The position numbers were made by a program, and so were the translations under genes. The notes under the pieces are model-generated. The model worked only from the letters and a program-made list of their open reading frames with translations, ran no database searches and had not been told where the DNA came from. From the NCBI GenBank assembly GCA_965183835.1, contig CBCYME010000024.1, forward strand, positions 88,711 through 152,710: a DNA stretch of 64,000 nucleotides, in the 5' to 3' direction. This document shows positions 16,961-26,434 of this stretch, one piece after another; the first letter of the stretch is position 1, and the number at the start of each line of letters is the position of its first letter. This DNA is from OMPR01 sp965183835. GTDB taxonomy: Bacteria > Pseudomonadota > Alphaproteobacteria > Rhodobacterales > Rhodobacteraceae.

Positions 16961-18118
16961 TTAAACGTCGATTGACCGCGCGATGAGTTCCTTCATCACT
17001 TCGTTGGTCCCGCCATAGATCATTTGAACGCGCGCATCCGCATAGAGGCGGGCAATCGGGTATTCCATCATAAAGCCATACCCGCCGAACAACTGCAGGC
17101 ATTCGTGCATGATTTCGTTCTGAACCTCAGACCCCCAGTATTTCACCATCGAGGCCGTAGTGGCGTCCAGCTGGCCCTGTTCCAAACGCCCAATGCAGTC
17201 ATTCACAAAACTGCGCAGCAATTCTGCTTTGGTTTTGCATTCCGCCAGTTTGAACCGGGTGTTTTGGAAATCCATCACACGCTGCCCGAACGCCTTGCGT
17301 TCCTGCGTGTATTTCACGGTTTCAGCAATCGCAAAATCAATCGCGCCCAGCGCCATCAACCCGATTGTCAGGCGCTCCCATGGCAGTTGCTTCATCAGTT
17401 GATAAAAGCCCTGCCCCTCTTCCGCACCAATCAGGTTGGTCATTGGCACTTTGACGTCTTCAAAGAACAGCTCGGCAGTGTCGTTGCCCTTCATCCCCAG
17501 TTTCTTGAGGTTTTTACCGCGACGGAAACCCTCGGTGCCTTCGGTTTCCATGGCGATCAACGACACGCCCTTAGCACCCAAAGTTTTGTCCGTTTTGGCC
17601 ACCACAATCACCAGATCAGCCGACTGACCGTTGGTGATAAAGATCTTAGAGCCGTTGATTTTGTAGCTGTTGCCGTCTTTTTCAGCAGTCGTGCGCACCG
17701 CCTGCAAATCGGATCCAGTACCCGGTTCGGTCATCGCAATTGCGCCGACCATTTCGCCAGAGACCAATTTAGGCAACCATTTCTGCTTTTGCTCTTCGCT
17801 GCCGTAGCCGTTGATATAGTGCATCACGATGGACTGAATGCCAAAGCCCCAACCGCTGTCGCCCCGCGCAGCTTGTTCGTACATCGCGACGGCATCAAAG
17901 CCCATGCCACCGCCTACACCCCCGTATTCTTCGGCAATGGTTCCGCCCATCATGCCAGCTTCGCCAGCCTTGTTCCAAAAGCCACGATCAACGACACCGT
18001 TGGCATTCCACGAGTCGATGTTGGGAACCATTTCGTCGTCGTAAAACCGGCCCGACATTTCGGCAAACATCCGGTGTTCTTCGGTGATCCAGCTAGCGGT
18101 TGGGGTAAAGAGCGTCAT
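16961..18118 (-). CDS. Acyl-CoA dehydrogenase (terminal gene of the atu-like operon)
   Basis: A 385-residue FAD enzyme that introduces an alpha-beta double bond in an acyl-CoA. The start at 18118 (MTLFTPTASW) has a GAGG site upstream; longer in-frame starts lack support. Family motifs include AMTEPGTGSDLQAVRT, ITNGQSADLV, LPWERLTIG, YTQERKAFGQRVMDFQ and LFGGYGFMMEYP. The classical catalytic Glu of the YEGT motif is replaced (IYGGTNEV), while Glu in WERL sits where isovaleryl-type and long-chain enzymes keep their base. It follows the TIGR03084-like gene by 107 bp, so it may be the last gene of the operon or have its own promoter. Confidence 0.92.
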   Translation of the reverse strand: MTLFTPTASWITEEHRMFAEMSGRFYDDEMVPNIDSWNANGVVDRGFWNKAGEAGMMGGTIAEEYGGVGGGMGFDAVAMYEQAARGDSGWGFGIQSIVMHYINGYGSEEQKQKWLPKLVSGEMVGAIAMTEPGTGSDLQAVRTTAEKDGNSYKINGSKIFITNGQSADLVIVVAKTDKTLGAKGVSLIAMETEGTEGFRRGKNLKKLGMKGNDTAELFFEDVKVPMTNLIGAEEGQGFYQLMKQLPWERLTIGLMALGAIDFAIAETVKYTQERKAFGQRVMDFQNTRFKLAECKTKAELLRSFVNDCIGRLEQGQLDATTASMVKYWGSEVQNEIMHECLQLFGGYGFMMEYPIARLYADARVQMIYGGTNEVMKELIARSIDV

Positions 18119-18225
18119 GGCATGCCTCATTAAAAATCTAGGTTGGGCCAAAGCTATCGCGCGCGATCCTTTATGCCAATCTGGGTGACGCCGCGTCCCA
18201 ATTCTGCAACGCAACGTCCTTTGGT

Positions 18226-19017
18226 TTAGTTCGCAACGCGATGGCGCATCCCTTGGGTCGGTGGCGTCTCAGCCCCGCCCGCAAAGCACTGAGCGATGGA
18301 CATCCACTCAACAGCGTTTGGCCCGTCCAGCTTTAACGCGGTATCTGTTATGTTCCGTGTCTGCGCCATGACTTGGGCAAATTCTACGGCCGATCCGGTG
18401 ATCGCATTGTCGTTTGGTTCACCAAAGGTCCAAATGGCACCTGATGGGGCAACCAAGGTCATGTACGGCATCACCTCGGGCACCTTGCGTCCATTCACCT
18501 TGTAGGACCAGCCAAACGTATTGATCCCCAAAACCACAATGTTCTTGATGCGATCCATCTCGTGCCGCTCAGCGCCCAGGATATCAAACACCTCTTGTCC
18601 ATGCGCCCATGTCTCCATCTGCCGCGCCGTCATCGAAGAGCGCACAGACATATCCGGCCCGGCCCATTTCACGCGCCGCTTGGGATCAAGATCTGCCCAG
18701 CGCGTGCCCATATCGGTGTAAAGGCTGCGCCATGCTTCGCGCAGGGGTTCACCGCGTTCTGCAACCATTGCGTTCTCGGTGGCGCGGAACCCTTGCTTGG
18801 CGATCCCCCCCATCACGGCGCCCACCTTGGCTGCAAACGCGTCTTCGTCCTGCAAAGACAGATCTGCCATTTGATTCCAGAAATGCAGGTGCACGATGAC
18901 ATCGTTCAGGGTCCAGCCCTTGAACTGTGTCACCTGATCCCACGCATCCCCGCGCACATCTGCAAGCGCCGCATAAAGCGCCTCGCTCTCATTCAGAAAA
19001 TCCTGCGCCTGTTCCAT
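18226..19017 (-). CDS. TIGR03084-like protein (DinB/maleylpyruvate-isomerase-type fold)
   Basis: A 263-residue protein I recognise as TIGR03084-like, with an N-terminal DinB-type four-helix domain. Conserved His residues that could bind a metal are in DVIVHLHFWNQMA (about 38-50) and METWAHGQEVFD (about 134-145). The chemical function is not known. The start is adjacent to the stop of the preceding nitronate-monooxygenase-like gene (1 bp), so it is co-translated inside the acyl-CoA operon, which implies a role with CoA thioester intermediates. Confidence 0.78.
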   Translation of the reverse strand: MEQAQDFLNESEALYAALADVRGDAWDQVTQFKGWTLNDVIVHLHFWNQMADLSLQDEDAFAAKVGAVMGGIAKQGFRATENAMVAERGEPLREAWRSLYTDMGTRWADLDPKRRVKWAGPDMSVRSSMTARQMETWAHGQEVFDILGAERHEMDRIKNIVVLGINTFGWSYKVNGRKVPEVMPYMTLVAPSGAIWTFGEPNDNAITGSAVEFAQVMAQTRNITDTALKLDGPNAVEWMSIAQCFAGGAETPPTQGMRHRVAN

Positions 19018-20145
19018 TTATTCCTCCAACGTTGCCATTAGCCGTTCCACGGCGGCAAGGTAATCTTGCTTGAAATCCTGCACCACCGCGGTGGTTGAGG
19101 TGGCTTGGTTCATCAATCCAACCCCCTGCCCGACCCAATAGGTCGACAATTCGGCCGCGCCATCATGGCCGGACTGCGCCAGCTTTTCGACCTTGCGCAG
19201 CGCCGGTTCCGATACCAGTGTCTGCAGCGGCATCGGCAGCGGGCTGGGGCCTTTGACCTCCCAGGCATTCGTCCAGGCAGATTTGAGCTGTCGCGACCCT
19301 TTGCCGGTACGCGACCGCGACCGAACCGTATCGGACGAGGTCGCAGCCAACATCTTATCCTTGATTTGTTGCGGCGGTTCCCCTTCCGCGGTGGTCAGCC
19401 AAACAGACCCGCACCACGCGCCCGCAGCCCCCATGGCCATTGCCGCTGCCATTTGCTGACCTGTCACGATACCACCAGCGGCCAATACCGGCGTGCCCTT
19501 AGCGACCGAAACGACTTCGGGCACAAGCACCATGGTCGAGATTTCACCGCAGTGACCGCCCGCCTCGCCGCCCGCCGCCACAAGGATATCGACCCCTGCG
19601 GCGACCTGCAATTCAGCGTGTTTCTTGGCCCCAACCAAAGCAGCGACAGGAACGCCTGCGGCCTTGGCGCGTTCCATCATAATCGGGGGAGGCGTGCCCA
19701 GCGCGTTTGCAATCAGCTTGATCGGGAATGAGAACGCCACATCCAGCATGTCCTGAGCGCCCGCGCTGTTCATATTGTGCGAGAACATCAACAGATCGCC
19801 GCGCGCCGCATCCAAATCATCGGTGGCAACGCCATATTCATCCAGCACCTGATTGGCGAATTCGACATGCTCTTGCGGAACCGAGGCCAAAAGATCCGCA
19901 TCACTGGGTTCGGCCCCCTGTTTCTGGATCGAGGTGGGGACGATCAGATCCACACCATAAGGTTTGCCATCGCAATTGGCATCGATCCACTCCAATTCTG
20001 TCCGCAGCTGTTCGGGCGTGTACATCACAGCCCCAAACACGCCCATGCCCCCGGCACGGGACACAGCCGCCACCACATCACGGCAATGGCTAAAAGCAAA
20101 CAACGGGAATTCGATGCCCAATTGGCGGCACAGGTCGGAATTCAT
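19018..20145 (-). CDS. Nitronate monooxygenase / 2-nitropropane dioxygenase-like FMN protein
   Basis: A 375-residue TIM-barrel flavoprotein of the nitronate monooxygenase/IMP-dehydrogenase-like family. Motifs include AAVSRAGGMGVFGAV near 26-40, the phosphate-binding segment ILVAAGGEAGGHCGEIS and PVLAAGGIVTGQQMAAAMAMGAAGAWCGSVWL. Many proteins of this family in acyl-CoA operons are probably not nitronate oxidases and may reduce enoyl or other intermediates. It starts 3 bp beyond the stop of the biotin carboxylase gene, so it is coupled to it. Substrate unassigned. Confidence 0.83.
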   Translation of the reverse strand: MNSDLCRQLGIEFPLFAFSHCRDVVAAVSRAGGMGVFGAVMYTPEQLRTELEWIDANCDGKPYGVDLIVPTSIQKQGAEPSDADLLASVPQEHVEFANQVLDEYGVATDDLDAARGDLLMFSHNMNSAGAQDMLDVAFSFPIKLIANALGTPPPIMMERAKAAGVPVAALVGAKKHAELQVAAGVDILVAAGGEAGGHCGEISTMVLVPEVVSVAKGTPVLAAGGIVTGQQMAAAMAMGAAGAWCGSVWLTTAEGEPPQQIKDKMLAATSSDTVRSRSRTGKGSRQLKSAWTNAWEVKGPSPLPMPLQTLVSEPALRKVEKLAQSGHDGAAELSTYWVGQGVGLMNQATSTTAVVQDFKQDYLAAVERLMATLEE

Positions 20146-20148
20146 AAC

Positions 20149-22122
20149 TCAGGTCTCCTCAATCTCGATCATCACGTCACCTGCGGTCAGTTGTTGCCCG
20201 GCTTTGACATGCACAGCGCTGACTGCTCCATCGACAGCGGCCATGATCTGATGTTGCATTTTCATGGCTTCCAAAACGGCCAGCGTGTCGCCTTTGGTCA
20301 CGGTCTGACCCGGTTGAGTCATGACATCGACCACCAGTCCGGGCATCGGCGCGCTGACACGCCCTCCGGCAACGACGGTTTCATCCTGCGCCCCCGGTCG
20401 CACTCGGGAAAACGTCATGCGTTCAGCCCCTACCGCGATTTGAACGCTATCGCGGCTAAGCACAGCGACCACGTCAACCGTTTGCCCATTCACACGGGCG
20501 CGGATCTGGCCTGAGTCGCGGGCTGTCAGGGAGATCTCAAACGTCTCATCCACCACCCCAATCGTCCAACCACCAAGTGTAGCAGTCGCGCGCAGGTGCA
20601 GGTCTTGTCCGGCAAAGGTCAACGTCACATTCAACGGCAACAGCGCTGCACTAGACCAGCCAAGCTGATCCTCAGAGACATAGCCAGCAGCCTGTCTTGC
20701 CCGTTTCGCATCGCCATCAAGCAGCAGGGCCAAGGCCAGCGCCGCATCTTGGGCGCGCGCCTGCGTTTCGGGGAAACCTATGGGATAGGCCTGATCCAGA
20801 AAGGCGGTTGTTGCCTCGCCTTGTGCGAACACCTCTTGCCCCAGAACGTCCGCCAGAAAGGCCGAATTGGTCACGGTGCCCAACAGGATGCTTTCCCGAA
20901 CCGCCTTAATCAAACGCGCACGTGCAACCTGACGCGTCGGGCCGTGGGCGATGATTTTCGCCAGCATCGGATCATAAAAAGGCGATACCTCTTGCCCGGT
21001 GACAATCCCTGAATCCACCCGCACACCGGGGCCTGTGGCCGGGTGCCACAGATCAATGGGACCGGTTGCAGGCAGGTAGTCATTGGCAGGATCTTCGGCA
21101 TAGAGACGCACCTCGATCGCGTGGCCGTTAAGGGTCATGCCCTCTTGGGTCAACGACAGGGGTTCCCCCTGTGCCACAGCGATCTGCATCGCCACCAGAT
21201 CCAGCCCGGTGACCAATTCAGTTACCGGATGTTCAACCTGCAATCGGGTGTTCATCTCTAGGAAATAGAACTGCCCGGCGTCATCCAGCAGAAACTCAAC
21301 CGTGCCTGCCCCACGATAATTGACTGCGCGCGCCGCGTTCACGGCTGCTGCGCCCATGGCTGCGCGCAGGTCGAGTGTCATGACCGGGCACGGCGCTTCT
21401 TCGACAACCTTCTGATGACGGCGCTGGACCGAGCAATCCCGCTCGCCCAAGTGGATGACTGCACCATGACTGTCAGCAAAGACCTGAATTTCGACATGGC
21501 GCGGGGCGATGATTGCCTTTTCAAGGATCAGCTCTCCAGAGCCAAAGGCATTCTCAGCTTCGGATCGGGCCAAGCTGATCGCCTCTGCAAGGTCTGTCTT
21601 ATCTTGAACCAAGCGCATCCCACGCCCGCCACCGCCTGCGGCGGCTTTCACCATGATCGGAAACCCGATTCCATCGGCGGCTTCTATTAGCACATCGTCG
21701 GCTTGATCCGCCCCTTCATACCCCGGTACGCAGGGCACCCCGGCGGCAATCATCAGGCGCTTGGCCTCGGCCTTGTTGCCCATCGACAGGATCGCCTGTG
21801 GCTCCGGTCCGACAAAGACCAAACCCGCAGCCTCGACCGCAGCGGCAAATTCCGAATTCTCAGACAGAAAGCCGTATCCCGGATGAATGGCCCCGGCCCC
21901 GGTTTGCTGTGCGGCCGCAAGGATTTTGGCCGCATCAAGGTAACTGCCCCCCACTGGCCCGTCGCCGATCCACACGGTCTCATCTGCCAATGTAACATGC
22001 GGGGCCTGTGCATCAGCCGTGGTGTAAACCGCCACGGCGCGCAGCCCCAGCGCCTGAGCCGAGCGGATCACACGGGCGGCAATTTCGCCCCGGTTGGCCA
22101 CCAGAATTGTATCAAATGCCAT
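20149..22122 (-). CDS. atuF: Biotin-dependent acyl-CoA carboxylase alpha subunit (AtuF/LiuD-like)
   Basis: A 657-residue biotin carboxylase plus biotin carrier subunit. N-terminal biotin carboxylase (FDTILVANRGEIAARVIRSA, GYGFLSENSEFA, ATP-grasp loop KAAAGGGGRGMRLV, EMNTRLQVEHPVTE), then a linker domain and a C-terminal biotinyl domain with the biotin-accepting Lys621 in LEAMKMQH. It pairs with the carboxyltransferase two genes upstream, giving an enzyme that carboxylates the gamma-methyl group of an enoyl-CoA. With atuA in the same operon, geranyl-CoA is the favoured substrate; 3-methylcrotonyl-CoA remains possible. Start at 22122, 5 bp after the hydratase stop. Confidence 0.9.
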   Translation of the reverse strand: MAFDTILVANRGEIAARVIRSAQALGLRAVAVYTTADAQAPHVTLADETVWIGDGPVGGSYLDAAKILAAAQQTGAGAIHPGYGFLSENSEFAAAVEAAGLVFVGPEPQAILSMGNKAEAKRLMIAAGVPCVPGYEGADQADDVLIEAADGIGFPIMVKAAAGGGGRGMRLVQDKTDLAEAISLARSEAENAFGSGELILEKAIIAPRHVEIQVFADSHGAVIHLGERDCSVQRRHQKVVEEAPCPVMTLDLRAAMGAAAVNAARAVNYRGAGTVEFLLDDAGQFYFLEMNTRLQVEHPVTELVTGLDLVAMQIAVAQGEPLSLTQEGMTLNGHAIEVRLYAEDPANDYLPATGPIDLWHPATGPGVRVDSGIVTGQEVSPFYDPMLAKIIAHGPTRQVARARLIKAVRESILLGTVTNSAFLADVLGQEVFAQGEATTAFLDQAYPIGFPETQARAQDAALALALLLDGDAKRARQAAGYVSEDQLGWSSAALLPLNVTLTFAGQDLHLRATATLGGWTIGVVDETFEISLTARDSGQIRARVNGQTVDVVAVLSRDSVQIAVGAERMTFSRVRPGAQDETVVAGGRVSAPMPGLVVDVMTQPGQTVTKGDTLAVLEAMKMQHQIMAAVDGAVSAVHVKAGQQLTAGDVMIEIEET

Positions 22123-22126
22123 CTGT

Positions 22127-22921
22127 TCAGCCCTCTGCCCATTTGGGTTTACGTTTGTCAAAAAATGCGGAGATACCTTCGCGTGCCTCATCCGAAAGCA
22201 TCCGTGCCGCAAAGCTTTCAGCGGCCATCTGGCGTTGCTGATCGCGTGTTTGAAACGGCATCTGCGCCAATTGCTGTTTGATCGCCGCCAAGGCCGCAGG
22301 CGCAGCGGCCTGCACATTGGATCGCACCTGCCCAAGGGCTGTTTCCATCCCGCCGGGGGAAACGATTTGATCCACCAATCCCGTTTCCTGCGCTATGGCA
22401 CTGTCGAACGCAGCACCAGTCAGCATCAATCGACGCGCTGTAGGCAGGCCCAGACGCGCGACCACAAACGGCGCGATCTGGGCAGGGGTCAGGCCGATGC
22501 GGGTCTCAGAAAGGCTGAACTTAGCCCCCTCGGTCGCAATCACCATGTCGCCAACGCAAGCCAGACCAAAACCGCCCGCCATTGCAGCCCCTTCGACAGC
22601 CATCACAGTGAATTGCGGTAGCGCGGCGACGGCATCAAACAAGTCGGCGGCTTGCAGGCTCATATCAATGATATCCTGTTTCGACGCACCACCCTGAAAC
22701 ACGGATTTGAACGCCTTGAGATCACCGCCCGCACAAAAGATCCCACCCTGTCCGCGAAAGGTAACCCCGCGAATGTCTGAGGTTTGCAAGGCGGTGCACA
22801 GAGCAAGCAGCGCCGTGACCCGCTCACCAGTCAGGGGGTTACGTTTTTCAGGCTCGTTGAACCAGACGGTCAGCCACGCGCCGTCCTGTTCCAGCTCTAA
22901 ATGAGGAGAATTTGGTAGCAT
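22127..22921 (-). CDS. atuE: Enoyl-CoA hydratase/isomerase family protein (AtuE-like)
   Basis: A 264-residue crotonase-fold protein. The oxyanion-hole regions are visible as GIFCAGGDLKAF and AMAGGFGLACVGD, followed by SLSETRIGLTPAQIAPFVVARLG. In the terpene pathway the equivalent enzyme hydrates isohexenylglutaconyl-CoA, the product of geranyl-CoA carboxylase; in leucine breakdown it hydrates 3-methylglutaconyl-CoA. It lies between the two carboxylase subunit genes with 2-5 bp spacing, an order that supports one of these two reactions. Confidence 0.88.
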   Translation of the reverse strand: MLPNSPHLELEQDGAWLTVWFNEPEKRNPLTGERVTALLALCTALQTSDIRGVTFRGQGGIFCAGGDLKAFKSVFQGGASKQDIIDMSLQAADLFDAVAALPQFTVMAVEGAAMAGGFGLACVGDMVIATEGAKFSLSETRIGLTPAQIAPFVVARLGLPTARRLMLTGAAFDSAIAQETGLVDQIVSPGGMETALGQVRSNVQAAAPAALAAIKQQLAQMPFQTRDQQRQMAAESFAARMLSDEAREGISAFFDKRKPKWAEG

Positions 22922-22923
22922 GA

Positions 22924-24543
22924 TCAGAACCTATGCACCCCATATGAGGTTGGCTTAACTTTACGCGCCCGTCCCTCAAGACAGGTTTCAAGACAGAACC
23001 CCAACACCCGCCGGGTGTCGCGCGGATCTATGACGCCGTGGTCAATACACCGCCCCGAGGTGAAAAACGCCCCCTCCTGAGAGGTGAAATGATGCGTGAT
23101 AGCGGCGGTTTGGGCCGCCAGTTTGGCCTCATCCGGCTCAACGCCTTTGCGTTTGAAGCCAGCGCGGGCGACCATCTCCATCGTGCCGGCGGCCTGTTCC
23201 CCACCCATCACGCCGGTTGCAGCATTGGGCCATGCAAACAGAAAATCCGGGTCATAGGCATAACCGCACATGCCATAGTTTCCCGCCCCGAAACTGGCCC
23301 CGATATAAAGCGCAATTTTCGGCACATCGACCGAGGTCACAGCCTGAATCATCTTGGCACCATGTTTGATCATGCCCCCCTGTTCGGACTGCGTACCGAC
23401 CATAAATCCCGTGATGTTGTTGAGGAAAATCAGCGGCGTATCACTTTGACCGCAAAGTTGGATGAACTGCGTCGCCTTGTTTGCACCCGCCGGGTCGAGC
23501 GGGCCATTGTTACCGATGATACCAACTGCAATACCGTTGATCGCCGCCTGCAGACACACGGTTGCGGGGCCATACCCCGGTTTGAAATCCTCGAAATCAG
23601 AGCCATCGACCAGACGCGCCACAACTTCGCGCACGTCATAGGGCATGCGGTAGTCGGTTGGCACCACGCCCGCAATTTCGTCAGCGTCATACCGGGGGGG
23701 CTCGACATGCTTTTCATGTCGCACAGGCAGGGATTTGTTCCAATCCAGCCGCGCCATCACATCACGGGCCATTTCCACGCCGTGGGTATCGTCTTCGGCC
23801 AAGTATTCCACCAAACCTGAAATGGTGGCGTGCATTTCCGAGCCCCCCAGATCACGGTCATTTGCCCGCTCACCCGTGGCTGCATGGGTCAAGGCCGCGC
23901 CCGCCAACGCCGCCATGCCATTGTTTTTCACGCCAACAACGTAATCAGCCAACCCGGGCATATACGCCCCGCCGGCGGTGGAGGGACCATGCAGCACCGC
24001 AACGTTGGGCAAACCTGCCGCCGAATGACGCGCAAGATTGCGGAACAGCTTACCGCCATTGGCCCAAAATTCGACCTTATATTCCATCAGGTTCGCACCG
24101 GCGCTTTCGACCAGATGCACAAAGGGCAAGTTCTGCTTTAGCGCCATATCTTGTGCGCTCAGGACTGCCGCGCCGGTCATTTCGACCATCGACCCTGCCT
24201 TGATACCCGCGTCATCCACAACGATCATGCAGCGCACGCCCGAAACAAACCCAATGCCGATGATAACCGAGGCCCCCGGCACCGATTTTGCCGGGTCTTT
24301 GCTGTCGACCAAATACCCGGCCAGACCGTGAATCTGCAAAAACGGCATGCCCGGATCCAGCAGATGCGCAAGCCGGTCGCGCGGTGTGATTTGGCCGCGG
24401 GCCTCCATCCGTTCGCGGCGCTGTTCAGACAGGGCGACCGGACGCGCCTCGAGCGCGCGCATTTCGGCGACCAGATCCAGCATTCCGGCGCGGTTCTTGG
24501 CAAAGGTTTCGGATTCGCGGACAACTTGACTGACAAAGCCCAT
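22924..24543 (-). CDS. atuC: Acyl-CoA carboxylase carboxyltransferase beta subunit (AtuC/LiuB-like)
   Basis: A 539-residue carboxyltransferase that moves CO2 from carboxybiotin to an enoyl-CoA. It shows the two crotonase-like halves of the family: LVESAGANL and GPSTAGGAYMPGLADYVVGV in the first, and LIFLNNITGFMVGTQSEQGGMIKHGAKMI and SFGAGNYGMCGYAYDPDF in the second. These are hallmarks of 3-methylcrotonyl/geranyl-CoA carboxylases. It starts 10 bp after atuA with a GGGAG site. The association with atuA favours geranyl-CoA over methylcrotonyl-CoA, but both are possible. Confidence 0.9.
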   Translation of the reverse strand: MGFVSQVVRESETFAKNRAGMLDLVAEMRALEARPVALSEQRRERMEARGQITPRDRLAHLLDPGMPFLQIHGLAGYLVDSKDPAKSVPGASVIIGIGFVSGVRCMIVVDDAGIKAGSMVEMTGAAVLSAQDMALKQNLPFVHLVESAGANLMEYKVEFWANGGKLFRNLARHSAAGLPNVAVLHGPSTAGGAYMPGLADYVVGVKNNGMAALAGAALTHAATGERANDRDLGGSEMHATISGLVEYLAEDDTHGVEMARDVMARLDWNKSLPVRHEKHVEPPRYDADEIAGVVPTDYRMPYDVREVVARLVDGSDFEDFKPGYGPATVCLQAAINGIAVGIIGNNGPLDPAGANKATQFIQLCGQSDTPLIFLNNITGFMVGTQSEQGGMIKHGAKMIQAVTSVDVPKIALYIGASFGAGNYGMCGYAYDPDFLFAWPNAATGVMGGEQAAGTMEMVARAGFKRKGVEPDEAKLAAQTAAITHHFTSQEGAFFTSGRCIDHGVIDPRDTRRVLGFCLETCLEGRARKVKPTSYGVHRF

Positions 24544-24553
24544 GCGTCGCTCC

Positions 24554-26320
24554 CTAATTCGAATTCAGGATCAGCCCGGCCGGAATTTGCACCGGCATAG
24601 ACAGGAGTTTCTGGGCAAAGCCCTTGCCCTGCGCATCGTTGCGCAAGGATGCGATGCCACCGCCGCCAAGGGCGTTGTGCATCAGGATGTTCATGGAATG
24701 GGATCCGGGCAAGAAAAACCGTTCAATCTCGCCCGGTGTCTGGTCTTTGAAGACCTCAGCGATCCGATCCGGTGTGAGAGCGGCCCAAATGTAAGGGATA
24801 TAGGCGGGGTGGCGGGCAATGACGCCGATGTTGGCGCTGTCGCCTTTGTCACCGGATCGCGCCCATGCCAAATCTTCGAGGCCGTGCGTGATCATTTCGG
24901 TTGAGGGGGCTGCATAGGGTGGCGCTTTTGGTGAACTTGGAACGGGTGGTTTCACCCCACCCTGATCCGGTTCAAAATCTATCGCCTTGTCATCAAGCGT
25001 GATTTTGTACGCTAACTGATCCACGTCCACCAAAAAGGAAAACAACGCGACCACGGGCGAGGGTTTAGGTCGCCCGCCACCGGTAAAGAAATGCAATCCC
25101 GGCGGTGTCGCCAAGGCTCCACCGATCAATTCCTTAAGGAACAGACCAATGGCGCGCGGATCATCATGGCGCACTGCTGCTTTGAACGCGATCTCTTCGT
25201 AAGGGCCATCACCGGGACGCCCGCCAAAGGCTTCAAAACTGACCTCGCTGTAATCCAACGCACCCATCTTGGTAAGGGTTGCACGTGCTCGATCCAAACC
25301 GGCCTGTGCGAACGCCTGCGCTTTGGTGCGAGCATCGCGGCCGTTGAACTGAAACACTATGCCAGCCCGATACCCATCCGCCCACGTGGTGGACACCTTG
25401 AGCTGCCCTGAGGCTGGTCGCCCCTTAGCCCCGCGGACCTGCACCCTGTCACCGTCAAGCTGCGCAAACTGAACCTCGGAAAAATCACATACCACATCGG
25501 GCAGGAAATAGGCCTGTGGGTCGCCGATTTCATACAGCATCTGCTCACAGACTGAGGCAGTTGAAACAATACCGGTTGTGGCATCGGGTTTGGACAACAC
25601 CATAGTGCCATCAGCGTGAACCTCGGCAATCGGATACCCGATCTGGGCGACATCCCCGGCCTGCTCCCAATCGGTGAAATTCCCGCCAGTGGATTGCGGC
25701 CCACATTCCAACAAATGACCGGCCAACGACCCCGCCGACAACAAATCAAAGTCATCCGCAGACCAATTGAAATGATGCATGCAAGCCGCCAAGGTCAGCG
25801 CGCTGTCAACGCATCGCCCCGTAATCACGATATCAGCGCCCGCATTCAGCGCCGCCACAATCGGGGCCGCCCCGATATAGGCATTCATCGACGCGATTCT
25901 GTCCCGTGCGGGCATTGCCGCCCCTGAAAACATCTCGGTCGCGCTGGCAAATTCCGCCGCCCGTGGGAGGAGATCATCCCCCTCAACCACCGCAACCGTC
26001 AAAGACAACCCTGCCTCAGCGATCTTGGATCTAAGCGCTGCCCCACAGGCCGCAGGATTCACACCACCCGCGTTGGACAGAACCTTAACGCCCTGCGCAG
26101 CGATCGTCGCCAGATTGCGGCCCATTGCGTCTGAAACAAAATCACCCGCGTACCCCTTGCCGGCATCCTTGAGCCGCGCCCGGGCCATGATCGACATGGT
26201 GATTTCAGCGAGGTAATCATAGACGAGCACATCCACACCAGCGCCAAGCAACTGCGCCGTCGCATGTGGTGCTTCGCCCCAGAACCCGCTGGCCCCGCCG
26301 ATCCGCAGTGCGTTTGTCAC
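24554..26320 (-). CDS. atuA: AtuA-family acyclic terpene utilisation protein (DUF1446)
   Basis: A 588-residue member of the AtuA family, required for growth on citronellol/geraniol in Pseudomonas but of unproven biochemistry. The N-terminal DUF1446 domain (LRIGGASGFWGEAPHA, DYLAEITMSIMARAR, VLSNAGGVNPAACG, ITGRCVDSALTLA) is followed by a smaller C-terminal domain beginning near residue 485 (LAWARSGDKGDSANIGVIAR). I place the start at GTG 26320, eight bases after GGAGG; the in-frame ATG codons at 26335 and 26344 either overlap or precede that ribosome site. First gene of the operon, 114 bp from a divergent TetR gene. Confidence 0.88.
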   Translation of the reverse strand: MTNALRIGGASGFWGEAPHATAQLLGAGVDVLVYDYLAEITMSIMARARLKDAGKGYAGDFVSDAMGRNLATIAAQGVKVLSNAGGVNPAACGAALRSKIAEAGLSLTVAVVEGDDLLPRAAEFASATEMFSGAAMPARDRIASMNAYIGAAPIVAALNAGADIVITGRCVDSALTLAACMHHFNWSADDFDLLSAGSLAGHLLECGPQSTGGNFTDWEQAGDVAQIGYPIAEVHADGTMVLSKPDATTGIVSTASVCEQMLYEIGDPQAYFLPDVVCDFSEVQFAQLDGDRVQVRGAKGRPASGQLKVSTTWADGYRAGIVFQFNGRDARTKAQAFAQAGLDRARATLTKMGALDYSEVSFEAFGGRPGDGPYEEIAFKAAVRHDDPRAIGLFLKELIGGALATPPGLHFFTGGGRPKPSPVVALFSFLVDVDQLAYKITLDDKAIDFEPDQGGVKPPVPSSPKAPPYAAPSTEMITHGLEDLAWARSGDKGDSANIGVIARHPAYIPYIWAALTPDRIAEVFKDQTPGEIERFFLPGSHSMNILMHNALGGGGIASLRNDAQGKGFAQKLLSMPVQIPAGLILNSN

Positions 26321-26355
26321 GTCACGTTCCTCCATCCCGATCAAAACGGCACTTT

Positions 26356-26373
26356 ACAGACCGTCCGTTCTGT
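26356..26373. promoter_or_regulatory. Short inverted repeat in atuA-tetR divergent promoter
   Basis: ACAGA (26356-26360) and TCTGT (26369-26373) are inverted copies around an 8 bp GC-rich centre. It lies 36 bp upstream of the atuA GTG and 62 bp from the TetR ATG. Position and length suit a TetR operator; five-base arms alone are weak evidence. Confidence 0.35.
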
Positions 26374-26434
26374 TTTTATGTTCCAGCCATCGCTCCGGTC
26401 AACGGGGTATTGCAACAAACGACGCCACGGAACG

